From: Sporopachydermia quercuum | Taxonomy: Eukaryota; Ascomycota; Sporopachydermiomycetes; Sporopachydermiales; Sporopachydermiaceae | DNA length: 64,000 bases | Assembly: GCA_001599295.1 (NCBI GenBank) | Contig: BCGN01000004.1 | Coordinates: 310,346 to 374,345 of the forward strand | Direction of reading: 5' to 3' | Shown here: positions 1-10,524 of the stretch, one piece after another | How the letters are laid out: every line of letters starts with the position of its first letter | Numbering within the stretch: the stretch's first letter is position 1 | Program-made: the position numbers and the translations under genes | Notes under the pieces: model-generated | The model's input: only the letters and a program-made list of their open reading frames with translations | Database searches by the model: none | What the model was told of the DNA's origin: nothing

Positions 1-1700
1 GTGCTTTCAAGCGTCTGAAGATAGATGGATACCCAGGATGTGAACAGTGGATTATTTGGGGAGCCTCTGTTAGTTGCGAAAGACATCGTAAAGTCAGGTT
101 ACTCTGACCCCATGAAAGTCAATTAGAGTCCACCGTTAGGTACCATTGATCCACACTTGGTTTTCTTCATCAAATGAAAGAAGTCAAAGAAACCATTGGA
201 ACAAAAGTGAAAGTCAACACCAGGAGAATCTGTTTTACTTGACTGTGGAAAGGCTTTGTGGGTTCAGGAACGGTTTAAGCCGAAATCGTTCATAGCAACT
301 AACGAGGATTCGCCTTAAGTCCAAAGCCTAGCTAGCACTCAGAAATAAAATCGGGGCGGTGCCAGACAGACAAAATGTCGGTGTAAATTTGATATTTATG
401 ACCAATTTAGTAGTATTACTTGAAGTTAAAGGTGCATTTCTTCTTTGTAATAAGTTCCTGGTAATACAGTCTAGTCAGCACATCTATTTGAATCACGGAC
501 ACCATTGTTAAGGTGAAGGTTGTTCTGTGCTGAAGTAAACATCGTTATTCAATCGATTGTTTTGAGCTTTAAACCTGATAAAGCTACTACGTCTGCTTCC
601 ACAATCTTTGCCTTCCCAAAGATTGTAGAAGATTCTGCTGATGATAAAAATGATTTTTTCTTTCACAATTCCCAATTCTTGTGTGAAGGTCCTGTCCAGC
701 CCAGAGCTTTCAGAGTGGCCACTTTGATGCGATCCGGTTACATCTGAGATCCAGGACCGGTAACATCTGGATCCAACCCTCCTGACTTGTTCCGAGTTAA
801 TCGACGCTTTCAAACATCTGAATTCAACGAGACATCTAACTTGCTGACGAATCCAACATAATCAGCATTTGCCAGGAGGAAAGCAAGGCATTAGTTGCTT
901 GGGAAATTTGTTCCAGTGGATTGAGATCCTATTCTAGACAACAAATTTTCCTCAAATCAATTGGAAGAAATATGCCTAGTCTCTCCACAGCAAGTGGTGG
1001 GATTAATCCTACTTAGCTATTTTCAACATATTTTTGATGCAAAATGGGTATAACAGTTCTTCCATTGCTGTACTTCAAATTCTGAGAATTCCCTCCAAGA
1101 CATGATGATTGAAGAGGTAGGGCCTATAACACAATAACTATCCACGAAAAGGAACCTTGGTCCTCTCGAGTCTTTATTAAAGAAGGTCTTCATGTTTTGC
1201 TCTACATATCTAGAAGAAAAGAAAAAGAAAAAGCAGAAAGGGCGCTACATCCCAGAGATCTGAAGCGCAATCACATCTGTTCTCCTTTGCTTCCTGAAGA
1301 GTATCAATTCGTGGTCTAAATTTCACCTCCCAAACTTCATCTTTCATTTTTTGCAGCTCCTCTGCTTGAAATTATTCCGTAATTTCAACACATTCATCTA
1401 CACCAACTCCTTCCTCAGTTTTTACTGTTACAGTATGCTCCAAATTATCTTCTTGATATTTATTTCACAGCACCAAGTCTACAAACATTATTGCTTATCA
1501 TTCATTATTCTTTTAATGCAAAGCAAAGTGTCTAAACGTGATGATATATCTCTTGTGAAATCAGGAGTATAATAGTTTCTCATGGTTTAGTATTCAAACT
1601 TACAATGATCCTTTCCAGCACCAACATATATCCCGAATGGATCAAATTAAATTACTGTTATTTTGCAGGGGAGCTATTAACCACTCATTAATTAATGAGG
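1..1700 (-). pseudogene. Broken coding-like region, family unassigned
   Basis: On the minus strand, roughly 475-1600, several stretches read like protein (acidic and Lys-rich segments, mixed codons) but the reading frame is interrupted several times and no start, intron pattern or recognisable domain is visible. It may be a decayed mobile element or a decayed host gene; I could not name the family. Treated as a fossil. Bases 1-475 hold nothing I can support. Confidence 0.3.
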
Positions 1701-4286
1701 TTCAGCCAATACGGTGAAAGTACTGTACTTGAGAGGATACACAACAGGTATTTGCCAAATCAATTGCTTCCCATAAGATGGAACACAAACTCACCCAAGT
1801 ATATATTATATTCATCAACCAAATATTTTTTTACTTATGTGAGTTTTGATTGATGTCTATAAATAATAATAGCTACAACTCAGAATATAATATAATTGAC
1901 ATTCTTGAATTGCAGATCTTATCTTATGAGGTCGTTGGACATATATTGGTTCACAAATCCTGTTTCTCAAAACAAATGTATACGAAAAGATCGAAGTTCA
2001 TTCTTTTAGAACAAACATATAAACTTGGTCTTCCATGTTCAAAATTAACCACTGCCCTGTAGAAGCTAATTATCTATCTACTCACCATATTTGGATCAGC
2101 AGTCAATTTGGATGCTTGATAAAAAAAAAGATGGTGGGGAAAGCAGGAGAGGGTATATGATTTGAATGGCAAGTTCAGTTTCTTATTCTTTATAATTTCT
2201 ATTTATTTATTTATAGGATATTTTTGTTCTATATTATCCACTTCCAGAAGTTGTACTCGTATTTTGCAAGACTAGCAATCAAATGAGTAAAATTGTCTGC
2301 TGCAGGTGTTAGTTAGTAGTTTGGCTATCATCGAGTTACCCGAGATACTACTAGGTTTGATTCGCAGCTGGATCAGTTAAGTTATTACAGTAATAATTTA
2401 GGTTAGGTTTTCTCATTCATTGGAGTGTGTGAAATATGTACCACTTTGAAATTAGTTTGAGTAGAACAATATTATTTTATTGTGTTCTACTGTGTCATGA
2501 AGTGAAAATGCTGATATTGTGTCAGTAATTGTAACACTGAAGGTGTTAAACTTCCAGAAAACCCCGTTCACCTAGAGAGGGGAGTGAATAGTAAGATACC
2601 TGAGATTGAAGATAATGAATGCTAGATTTATACAACTTACAAGAGTTAATATAAATTGTATCATTTTAATTAAGCAATCTGTGTATTTTTTTCTCTTAGC
2701 CGTGCTCCTAGTATGGTCATTAGTGAAACTTGCAGGAATTTGGGTAAGTTGTGTGACCTGGTGAAAATTCACAAGTCACACGCACAGTCACATATCATGA
2801 GAAGAATTATCGACTGGAGTGGAGTGCAGAGGGTTATATTACTTTCATCTACGTTGTGGTTATAGTAGAATTAGAATTAGAATTAAGTTAGTAATCAAGT
2901 GATCAGTGAACAATAGAGATTACTTATACAAATGGCGACTTCAAAGAATAAATATTGGCACTGCCGGTTGGATTTCAAGATCTTGGAGTACTGAATATAT
3001 ATAGGATCTAATTATAGCATCTTTTGCTACAATTACGCAACGGCCCTTTTCATTATTCGAATCAATGCACCCTGAAACTCATTATTTGACTCATCCACCC
3101 TACTTTTCTCTGAGCGGAAAAATTCGGACCTCTCAATCATACCATATCTACTTCTAACAATAATTATCATCGTTTAGCAATGAAATACTCATTATATTGT
3201 ATTATACTATAAAATATTAAAGAGACGAAAAAGTGTGTCTAGTGTTCACTAAGGAAATAATGCCTGGGCCATCTTCAAAATAGTTGATGTTAACAAAATA
3301 AGAATGTTAATTTGAAACCTGACGCTCAGTTTCCTATAATGATTAGGATGTTAAGCGTACCATGTCGGATAAAAATAAAATTAAACGAGCTTCCAAAATA
3401 TCAAAATCGTGGATATTATTGTATTAAAACATATCGCTGAAATATTTATCGATAGAACTTGCAGATCAATGTATTTATTGTATAAAATTCTCCTGAGATT
3501 TCGAAGTGTCAATAGATCTCGAGAAGACCCCTATATCATCAAGTGTCGGCTCCTTAAATTGATTTGTATTTTCCTGCACAAAATTTTGTCTTTTCATATA
3601 AAAAATATCAATCAAGAAAAAGTGTCCTTCATACTCCAAACCAAAGTTATTGAAGGCATCAAAAGTGTAACTAGTTTAAATTTGGAGTAGAATTCAGAGT
3701 CAGCAGTTCTAAGTTGATTGTTAGTTGTGACCCAGCTGCCAGGATCATCATGGTTGAGTGTACCCCGTTTTTAGATGGGATTTGGAGACAACTTTGGTTT
3801 ACAGCTCTAGCTGTGATAGTATGACGAAGGTATATTTGCAAATCTTTATTTATCGCTACAGCTTCCAATCTCTTGCTCAATAAACTCATGGATAACCTTT
3901 TTGTGCTCTTTTATTTTTTCTTGTCAATTATGTAAGAGTGCTCAATATCAGAGGTGATAAAATTCCCACTACAAACAGTATAACCCCCTTTTTTGTTTCT
4001 TCCTTTTTCTAACTGAATGGCAAGAATAGTCTTGATACAAACTAGTATTCAATTCTTTTTATTACGGGATGATGATCTCTACTTACTTTATAAAAATTAG
4101 AGTTATATAGTCACAAAAAGAAAATGATTGCTGAATATAATCTTCGTCCCGTGGGACTTATCCTTGAACAGTTCAACAAAGAAAGTGTTAGTTAGAGCGT
4201 CTCTTCTTTCTCATTTTGCGGCATTATCTTAAGGTGATCACTGTTGTCTCTTGTGATTAATTTAGTTCACCAGTCAGAGGGATCAA
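1701..4286. other. Gene-poor stretch with unassigned coding-like pieces
   Basis: No complete gene is recognised. Three things stand out. Near 2311-2372 is a short sequence resembling a tRNA internal promoter (a B-box-like GGTTTGATTC and a D-arm-like GGCTATCATC). At 2691-2863 on the plus strand an open segment follows a pyrimidine-rich TAG. At 3475-3889 on the minus strand two open segments lie next to a CTAAC...TTAG acceptor-like signal. A short tandem repeat of TAGAAT lies near 2865-2885. None was joined into a gene model. Confidence 0.3.
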
Positions 4287-5786
4287 TCATGAACTGGCTC
4301 TGGGTGACCTATGAAAGAGCTTTTTAACGGCCAAAGAAAAGTACCTTATTGATTCTGAAATTCCCTTCAAATTTCTTACTACCCCTTCATTTTCGTTTAG
4401 CCTGCGTAATAAATATTCCCTTGTCTCCTCAACTGGTCCCCAGGGAACATATTTTATAACCATTTCACCTTTATTACTCAAGTCCATACCTATTTCATCG
4501 GCCATCCCCATTAATTGGGCAAAAACAACTTGCGAATCCAAACATGATCCCTTTCTTAGAGTTCTTCTATAATTCATCTGGTCAAGAGCGCGTTTAATAG
4601 ATTGCTTGTTGTGGCCTGCAATAACCAAGTGGCCCATTTCTCTGTTGGCTATTGCTTTCAAAGAAAGCTCGATAGCAGTATCATAATTATTGTCTGTATC
4701 TGCCTTGGTCTTGTGTATGACTGTATCTCTGAAGGGTTCACTATCAATATATGCTCCACGAACTAACTTATACCCTACCCAGTATCTATTTTTACTAGTT
4801 ATCGATTCCTGTATATCTTTGTTCAATCGTGATAAAGAATCTGTTAGATACATTTGAATTGTTCCGATCACATTTAACTTTTCGGGGCCTTCAGTATTGA
4901 ATAACCTCATCATCTCTGTTTGGACGGCGTATACTCCATCCTGCAAGTCTCTCTTTTCTGCATCAAAACATATTATTATTCTTTGATGTGGATTGTTTTC
5001 ATTTATGAGCTTAACTTTCGAGCATATACTCCTGCAGACGTCTAGATAGTTTCTCCATTGCTTTTGATAGTCATCACGCTGATAATTCTTCAAAATTTCA
5101 GCAGCATTTGGAACTAATCCTGTAGGTTTCAAAGCAACGTAACTTGGAGGTTTACTTATTGAGGCGTTGTTATTATTGTGTTGCAAGCAGATCCTTTCAA
5201 TGGAATCTATAATGGTCCGAACACAATCAGCTTGTTCTATAGAACTGGTAGTTTTATTTGACCCTTCAGCATCCTCCACAGTGTAAGATATCATCATATT
5301 TCTAAATCCTAAATTAAAAAGAAATCTGCCTTTTGTCAACACTTCACCATACGTTTCGCCTCCACAGTAAATTGGGTATACAATCCCTTTTATGAGCCAG
5401 GCTGGTGACCGTTTCAATAAAATGATTGCTAATTTCAATAATGTCTTGGAGCTAGTAATTAAGCTCATTAAACTAAGGAGGAATAAATGCTCCTTCGTAA
5501 GTTGAGATAGATACTTTGCTCCAAATTCTGTACTTTCAGTATGAGACAAGAATGCATCTTCCTTTTGTTTCGATTGTCCTGGAAATTGTTCTTCACTTCG
5601 TGCATCTAGATGACTTTTGATGATAGAACGAGGACTAAAAGAGCTCCCAAGTGCTGGTAACGCATTATTTGATTGATGCAAAAAAGAGTTCTTATGTGAA
5701 ACCATCACAAATCTAACTGGGGGTTGGCGTACGCGAATTGCATTTCCCGGTAGGTTGAATGGTCGAACTTGTCTGAGCCTATACAT
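4287..5786 (-). CDS. PUT1: Proline dehydrogenase (proline oxidase), mitochondrial
   Basis: FAD-dependent oxidation of L-proline to pyrroline-5-carboxylate, first step of proline catabolism in mitochondria. The longer frame upstream begins at TTG, so I chose the first in-frame ATG at 5786, giving 499 residues (yeast Put1 is about 476). The N-terminus is rich in Arg with few acidic residues (MYRLRQVRPFNLPGNAIRVR), a typical mitochondrial presequence. Family motifs of the proline dehydrogenase barrel are visible: GYKLVRGAYIDSE near residue 336, HLVIAGHNKQS near 385 and, close to the C-terminus, YVPWGPVEETREYLLRRLNE near 445. A low-complexity Asn run sits mid-protein. No intron is needed. It stands alone, with about 4 kb without recognised genes downstream. 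Confidence 0.93.
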   Translation of the reverse strand: MYRLRQVRPFNLPGNAIRVRQPPVRFVMVSHKNSFLHQSNNALPALGSSFSPRSIIKSHLDARSEEQFPGQSKQKEDAFLSHTESTEFGAKYLSQLTKEHLFLLSLMSLITSSKTLLKLAIILLKRSPAWLIKGIVYPIYCGGETYGEVLTKGRFLFNLGFRNMMISYTVEDAEGSNKTTSSIEQADCVRTIIDSIERICLQHNNNNASISKPPSYVALKPTGLVPNAAEILKNYQRDDYQKQWRNYLDVCRSICSKVKLINENNPHQRIIICFDAEKRDLQDGVYAVQTEMMRLFNTEGPEKLNVIGTIQMYLTDSLSRLNKDIQESITSKNRYWVGYKLVRGAYIDSEPFRDTVIHKTKADTDNNYDTAIELSLKAIANREMGHLVIAGHNKQSIKRALDQMNYRRTLRKGSCLDSQVVFAQLMGMADEIGMDLSNKGEMVIKYVPWGPVEETREYLLRRLNENEGVVRNLKGISESIRYFSLAVKKLFHRSPRASS

Positions 5787-7954
5787 TGAAATGAGAAGAA
5801 TGGAGCTGCACCCAGTACTAAAATCAGAGCGTCTTGAGAGAAAGTAAATATTCTCTAGAGACAATACAATAAATTGTCCAACCAGTTTCAATTATTTATA
5901 TTGATTAGTGTGATCCTGATCTATTTGATACGTCGTATGATAATCCCAATGGCAAGATGAGATAGAGGAAATGTTACGTTTATTTATACAAAGTCATTCA
6001 GCTCCAGAACACAGATAAGCTAGAAGGTTAAAGTTAGGCTTTCTTGAATTTGTATACTTTTGCAACTTTATTTACAGAACAGGTTATCTATTGTTTCTAG
6101 GGAATAACTACACAAAAAGGAAAAGTATAAAAGGCAGCAGCAATTATAATTCAATGTATGATTGAAATATAACTCCGGAAGGTAATAAACGACTTACTTG
6201 TCGGTTTATATTATAAGTTTCATGCACTAACGGGGGAGGTTGTGAGAGATAACCCATCGTTTCATTCATCACGTCAATCATGTCAATAAGAGCAACAACA
6301 AACCCTTGTTTTATGTTGGGGAGCGACAAAGATATGATTAAGACATAAATAATAATAGTGTTTGTCTTTCTTCTCAAATAATAAAATTAAATGCTCATAA
6401 TCTAGCCAATTGTTCGAGTTTTGCGTTTTTCTTCATTCTAATGGCAATTCTCACCATGAGGTTTAATCTGACCATGAAATTAAGTTTATTTTAAAGTCTT
6501 TATTGCACCTAATGACAGGCAAAACCGAAACTCTATTTTCTACTCTTCGAGTCAATGAACCACTGAGAGTTCAATTCTTCAAAGAGAGGATTAGGATAAG
6601 TAAACTATATAGTCTACTATCAAGGTCAATAAGAAATCGTCTGAAACAATATTAATCAATAAGTACCATCTAACAAAGCCAGAATAGCTTTGGATCACCA
6701 AAGCTGTTTCGTTTCTGCCGCCTTAAATATATTGAATAGCTATCTAAGCTTGTTTGAAATAGTTTACTTTGATTACGCAACAGACCCGTCAGAAGTTCAA
6801 TAGACAAATCAAATCTGATAGTCATACGATCGTAAAATGGTTATTATAAATAAATAAGCTATATTCTTATCGAACAAATTCCATTGATAAATGTAGGGCT
6901 TTCATCATAGACGTCAAAGACATCTCGCAAGATCATATCATAAGCATGATGAGGATAACATAAATTACTCCTTTTGGGATTAAGGTTATGGCACTAAATT
7001 TATGTTCCTCTAAGTGAAAGAGATTGCGACTCTATCTCTATCACTTCGATGAAGCGAAGATAATGGAAGACAAGATACAGGCTGAAGAATAAATGGTACT
7101 TCGCGATATTTGAAAATAAATAAAAATGCAAAATAAATAATAGGAAAGTCGAAAGAACTACGCAGTATGGGAGCAGTCTTGTTATCTATAATTGTTACTT
7201 GAATTGAAGATTGTTTTGGATAGAGATCGTCAGTGTCCATACTAGAGCATGCAAAAACAGAGATTATTGAATGTGGTAGTTATTTACTTGATCTATAATA
7301 CGGTAAATAACTGAGTTACTTATATGACTAGTAGGTCTTTGATTTTATTGAAATGTTTAGCTATAAAAGTGTCTGCCAATCGTTATAGCTGTTGAATGTA
7401 TGCTCCCGGGATGGAGTGGAGTGTTAGAAGTAAGAAGGTCCAAGTTGGTAGTAGTATGGGACAAATTATGCCAGGTATAAGGATAGGCTCTAGCCTCAAT
7501 AACTTTCATGATTTAGTTTAACATTCCGTCGATAAGATTATTTTGCGAACTTTGATAAATTTTATACACTTCTATTGCTGAAGGAAATCAACATCTAGAT
7601 AATAGTGTCAGAATACTTGAGAGATATACCCAGAAAGCTTCAAATTAACCCAAACCTCTGGTCTCCTTTGGAAATAAGGGTTTGGAGAATTACTAAAAGT
7701 TTGTTTTCCCTGCTATGACTTCCACAATTGCTCTATAGACTTCATGAAAGATTCTACATCTAAAAAGGTCAACAGATATAAGCTTCTATCAAGTGATGAA
7801 TCAAGATCTACTCCTTTTGCAAACTTATAATGAACAGGTAACAATGAACAGATACCCACGAAATTGATCGATCATGTTTTGGATTATAGCATAAATTAGT
7901 TATGTACAGGAGGTGCAAGGTTTATTGCCGTGTTACCAATCAGCCACAAAAGTC
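5787..7954. other. Intergenic region PUT1-MDM35
   Basis: About 2.1 kb without a recognised gene. Two weak minus-strand open frames were seen (about 6144-6377, whose apparent start is TTG, and 7010-7240, with an ATG at 7240) and a 36-codon plus-strand frame from ATG near 7414. None has a recognisable domain. It contains the PUT1 promoter and the MDM35 3' flank. Confidence 0.4.
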
Positions 7955-8492
7955 TTACTTTTTACTATCTGATTTCGTCTCATTGTCACGAGGAACTCCG
8001 CCTTTATCAAATGGAGCATCGTTCTCTGCCTCATCCAACATTTTTACAATACCTTTCTTCACGAGAGCAGCCTGAAGTCAAAAAAAAAAAAAAAAAAAAA
8101 AAAAATGTTAGTTGAAGATTTACCCTATTTCCCTGATTTTCACCGGAAGGATTCACAATTTCTAGTCATCCTTTCAACCTATGTTCCTCATTTAACATAC
8201 TTTGAAGCACTCCTGATAAGCGATCCATTCACTTTCACATTCATTATTGAGCTGTAGAATATTAGTATTCGTTTTCAAGATTGCATACTGATTCATAACA
8301 CGTACCCCCTGCGATTTCAAAAACTCTATAGCAATGTGTTAGAATGATGTATACGATATATGTAAAAAATTATAGACCAGATAACAATCCAATTTACTTA
8401 CTTTCAGTGTACCAGTGGTTGAAGCAATCATCATAGACCTTCTTGGCCTCAGTACACTCAGGTGCCAGACTCGATGACATTGAATTTCCCAT
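7955..8492 (-). CDS. MDM35: Mdm35, twin CX9C intermembrane-space protein (4 exons)
   Basis: Mdm35/TRIAP1 partners Ups1/Ups2 (PRELI family) in the mitochondrial intermembrane space to move phosphatidic acid and phosphatidylserine. Exons on the minus strand: 8402-8492, 8306-8325, 8201-8251, 7955-8071, giving 92 residues, close to yeast (86). Exon 1 begins MGNSMSSSLAPEC, nearly identical in layout to yeast Mdm35. The twin motif is present: C13-X9-C near VYDDCF, then NECESEWIAYQEC (CX9C) in exon 3. The tail reads AALVKKGIVKMLDEAENDAP. Introns start GTAAGT, GTACGT and GTATGT; branch-like sites TTCTAAC, TACTAAT and AACTAAC precede the acceptors. Exon 2 is a 20-base microexon. Intron 3 carries a 24-base T tract (minus strand) before its acceptor. 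All phases fit without adjustment. Divergent from DPM1. Confidence 0.9.
8080..8104 (-). repeat. Poly(A)/poly(T) tract in MDM35 intron 3
   Basis: A run of about 24 A on the plus strand (T on the coding strand) between the branch sequence CAACTAAC and the acceptor GACTTCAG. It acts as an unusually long polypyrimidine tract and is likely length-variable. Confidence 0.85.
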
Positions 8493-8975
8493 ATATAACA
8501 AATAGTTCCTTCTTATCACAGTTGAGAATAAATTAGCTCAAAGCTCAAAATTCTTCAACAAAGGTTACCCCAATTCACACTCTCTTTAGGAAAGTTGAGT
8601 GTTTTAACTCGGTAATGGCGTATGTGGTTTTTCGGTGACAAACTATTCGATTCGAGAGTGTGTCTTTTTGATACTATGATAATCAAATTAGCTGGTGTTT
8701 GGTGTTACTAATATTTTTGTTTTTAATTTATGACGTAATCGATAATTTGTCTCATTTTAACAGGGTTTAGTAAAGGAGAACACGTAAATAAGTTTCAAAA
8801 TGAATCTCATCAATATAAGGCTTGTTCGATCAGAGGATAGTGTTAGGTCAAAGTAGCACAAGTCTTCCCTGCCATACTGATCGTCAAGCAAAAAAATCAA
8901 GTACTTGACTAACCTAGTACTATATAATCTGGGATTCCTCATACTTTGAAGGTAAATATAAATAAACTCATTGCA
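8493..8975. promoter_or_regulatory. Divergent promoter MDM35/DPM1
   Basis: About 480 bases between two divergent start codons (MDM35 ATG at 8492 minus, DPM1 ATG at 8976 plus). No coding sequence is seen; it must carry both promoters. No specific factor site is identified. Confidence 0.6.
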
Positions 8976-9752
8976 ATGATTGAGAATAGTATTATTGTTC
9001 CTGCTTATCACGAAAAGCTCAATATCCGACCATTGACTACGCGCTTATTTGCTGCCCTTGGAAATGGTCAAACCAAGGTTACAGAACTGATCTTTGTTGA
9101 CGATAATTCGAACGATGGGTCTGTAGAAGAAGTTGAAAAGCTTCAAAAAGAAGGATATAATGTTAAGATTATTGTGAGAACAAAGGAAAGAGGTCTCAGC
9201 TCAGCTGTTTTGCACGGGTTCAGAAGTGCTGAAGGAGATTACTTGGTTTGTATGGATGCTGATTTGCAACATCCACCTGAAAGTGTTCCTGATATGTTGA
9301 AGGCTTTACGAACCCACCCATTTGCTCTTGGAACGCGTTATGCTCCAGGTGTGGAAATGGACAAGGATTGGCCTGTATATAGAAGAGTGATATCAACAGG
9401 TGCCCGTTTACTTGCTAAACCATTAACACCAGCTTCTGATCCAATGAGTGGATTTTTTGGACTCCAAAAGAAATATTTGGAAAAAGCCAACGATATTAAC
9501 GCTCAAGGTTTCAAAATTGCATTAGATTTGCTTGTCAAACTTCCACTGCCAAAAACAAATGCAATCGGTGAAGTTCCTTTTTCTTTCGGAGTTAGAACTG
9601 AAGGAGAATCAAAACTATCTGGTAAGGTTATGATTCAATATCTTGAACAACTGAAAGAGTTATATGTCTTTAAGTTTGGTATTCTTCCAATTGTTCTATT
9701 TATCGTTGCATTCTTGGTTATTGTTTCTTTTTTGTTGGCCTCCGTCATATAA
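8976..9752 (+). CDS. DPM1: Dolichol-phosphate mannosyltransferase
   Basis: GT2-family enzyme that transfers mannose from GDP-mannose to dolichyl phosphate on the cytosolic ER face, supplying donor for N-glycan, O-mannose and GPI assembly. The frame is open upstream from a TTG; the first ATG is at 8976, giving 258 residues (yeast 267). Visible: SIIVPAYHEKLNIRPLTTRL at the N-terminus, ELIFVDDNSNDGS, the metal-binding DAD in VCMDADLQHPP near residue 94, DPMSGFFGLQKKYLE, and FGVRTEGESKLSGKV. The last 25 or so residues are a hydrophobic membrane segment, the single-subunit Saccharomyces-type architecture that does not need Dpm2/Dpm3 for anchoring. Convergent with ARR3. Confidence 0.97.
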   Translation: MIENSIIVPAYHEKLNIRPLTTRLFAALGNGQTKVTELIFVDDNSNDGSVEEVEKLQKEGYNVKIIVRTKERGLSSAVLHGFRSAEGDYLVCMDADLQHPPESVPDMLKALRTHPFALGTRYAPGVEMDKDWPVYRRVISTGARLLAKPLTPASDPMSGFFGLQKKYLEKANDINAQGFKIALDLLVKLPLPKTNAIGEVPFSFGVRTEGESKLSGKVMIQYLEQLKELYVFKFGILPIVLFIVAFLVIVSFLLASVI

Positions 9753-10524
9753 GCATGATTCAATCAAATAGGGTCAGTGTTTAAGTTATAATAGGTTATG
9801 CTTTTTGCTTGGCTTTTTTTGTTCGTTTTTTTGAATGTATCTTCAATATTTTAACTCGTTTTTAAGCCATCTGCGTCTTGTATAACTGATCAAATCTCAA
9901 CCTGCAAACCCGAAAGCGTAATTACACTATCTATGTAACCAAGACAGATATTTAGTGAGTACAATGTGACTTTTTTTTTTAAATCCTAAAGCATAAGTAA
10001 CTTGGACATTCGCAATTCTGTGATACATACGGTTACTTCTGACTGTATAAGTAGAAGACTATCAAGTCCTGACTACTTGTTCCATGGCTAAGTTTAGGCG
10101 CTAACATCTTAAAACTATTGATTACATGTGCACCCATACAACAATACATAACACACTTATTCAAGAATATTGTTAGGAATTAAAGTCTATATATAACGAT
10201 CATTACATTCTCAATTATTCTGGATTATGAATGCTGAATACAGCAATGGATACAAAGCTCCCATTACACATTAATTGGCTGGTGTTACTGCAGAGAGCCA
10301 TTTGAACCATTACTGCTTGATAGTGGTCTTGAAATTTTCTTTTATTTCCTTCAAACTGCGTTATCTACTATTAGTCCTGCTGAATCATTCAGTATGGGTT
10401 ATGGAGTGAAACTGTTTTGCACGAGTCTGGCATTTCCCATCTAATAAAAGCTCTGACAAAAGATTGGGTTCCTCGATATATTACTTGCTTTCTAAGTTAA
10501 CCCATATTCATGAGTGCCGGTACC
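9753..10524. other. Intergenic, 3' flanks of DPM1 and ARR3
   Basis: About 770 bases between convergent genes. AT-rich with T runs just past DPM1 (near 9815-9835 and 9970-9980) that could serve 3'-end formation. No open frame of note. Confidence 0.5.

Noticed and set aside
6144-6377. 77-codon frame with a hydrophobic start and a GTAAGT donor
   Set aside because: The apparent start is TTG; no second exon with a branch site or known family was found.
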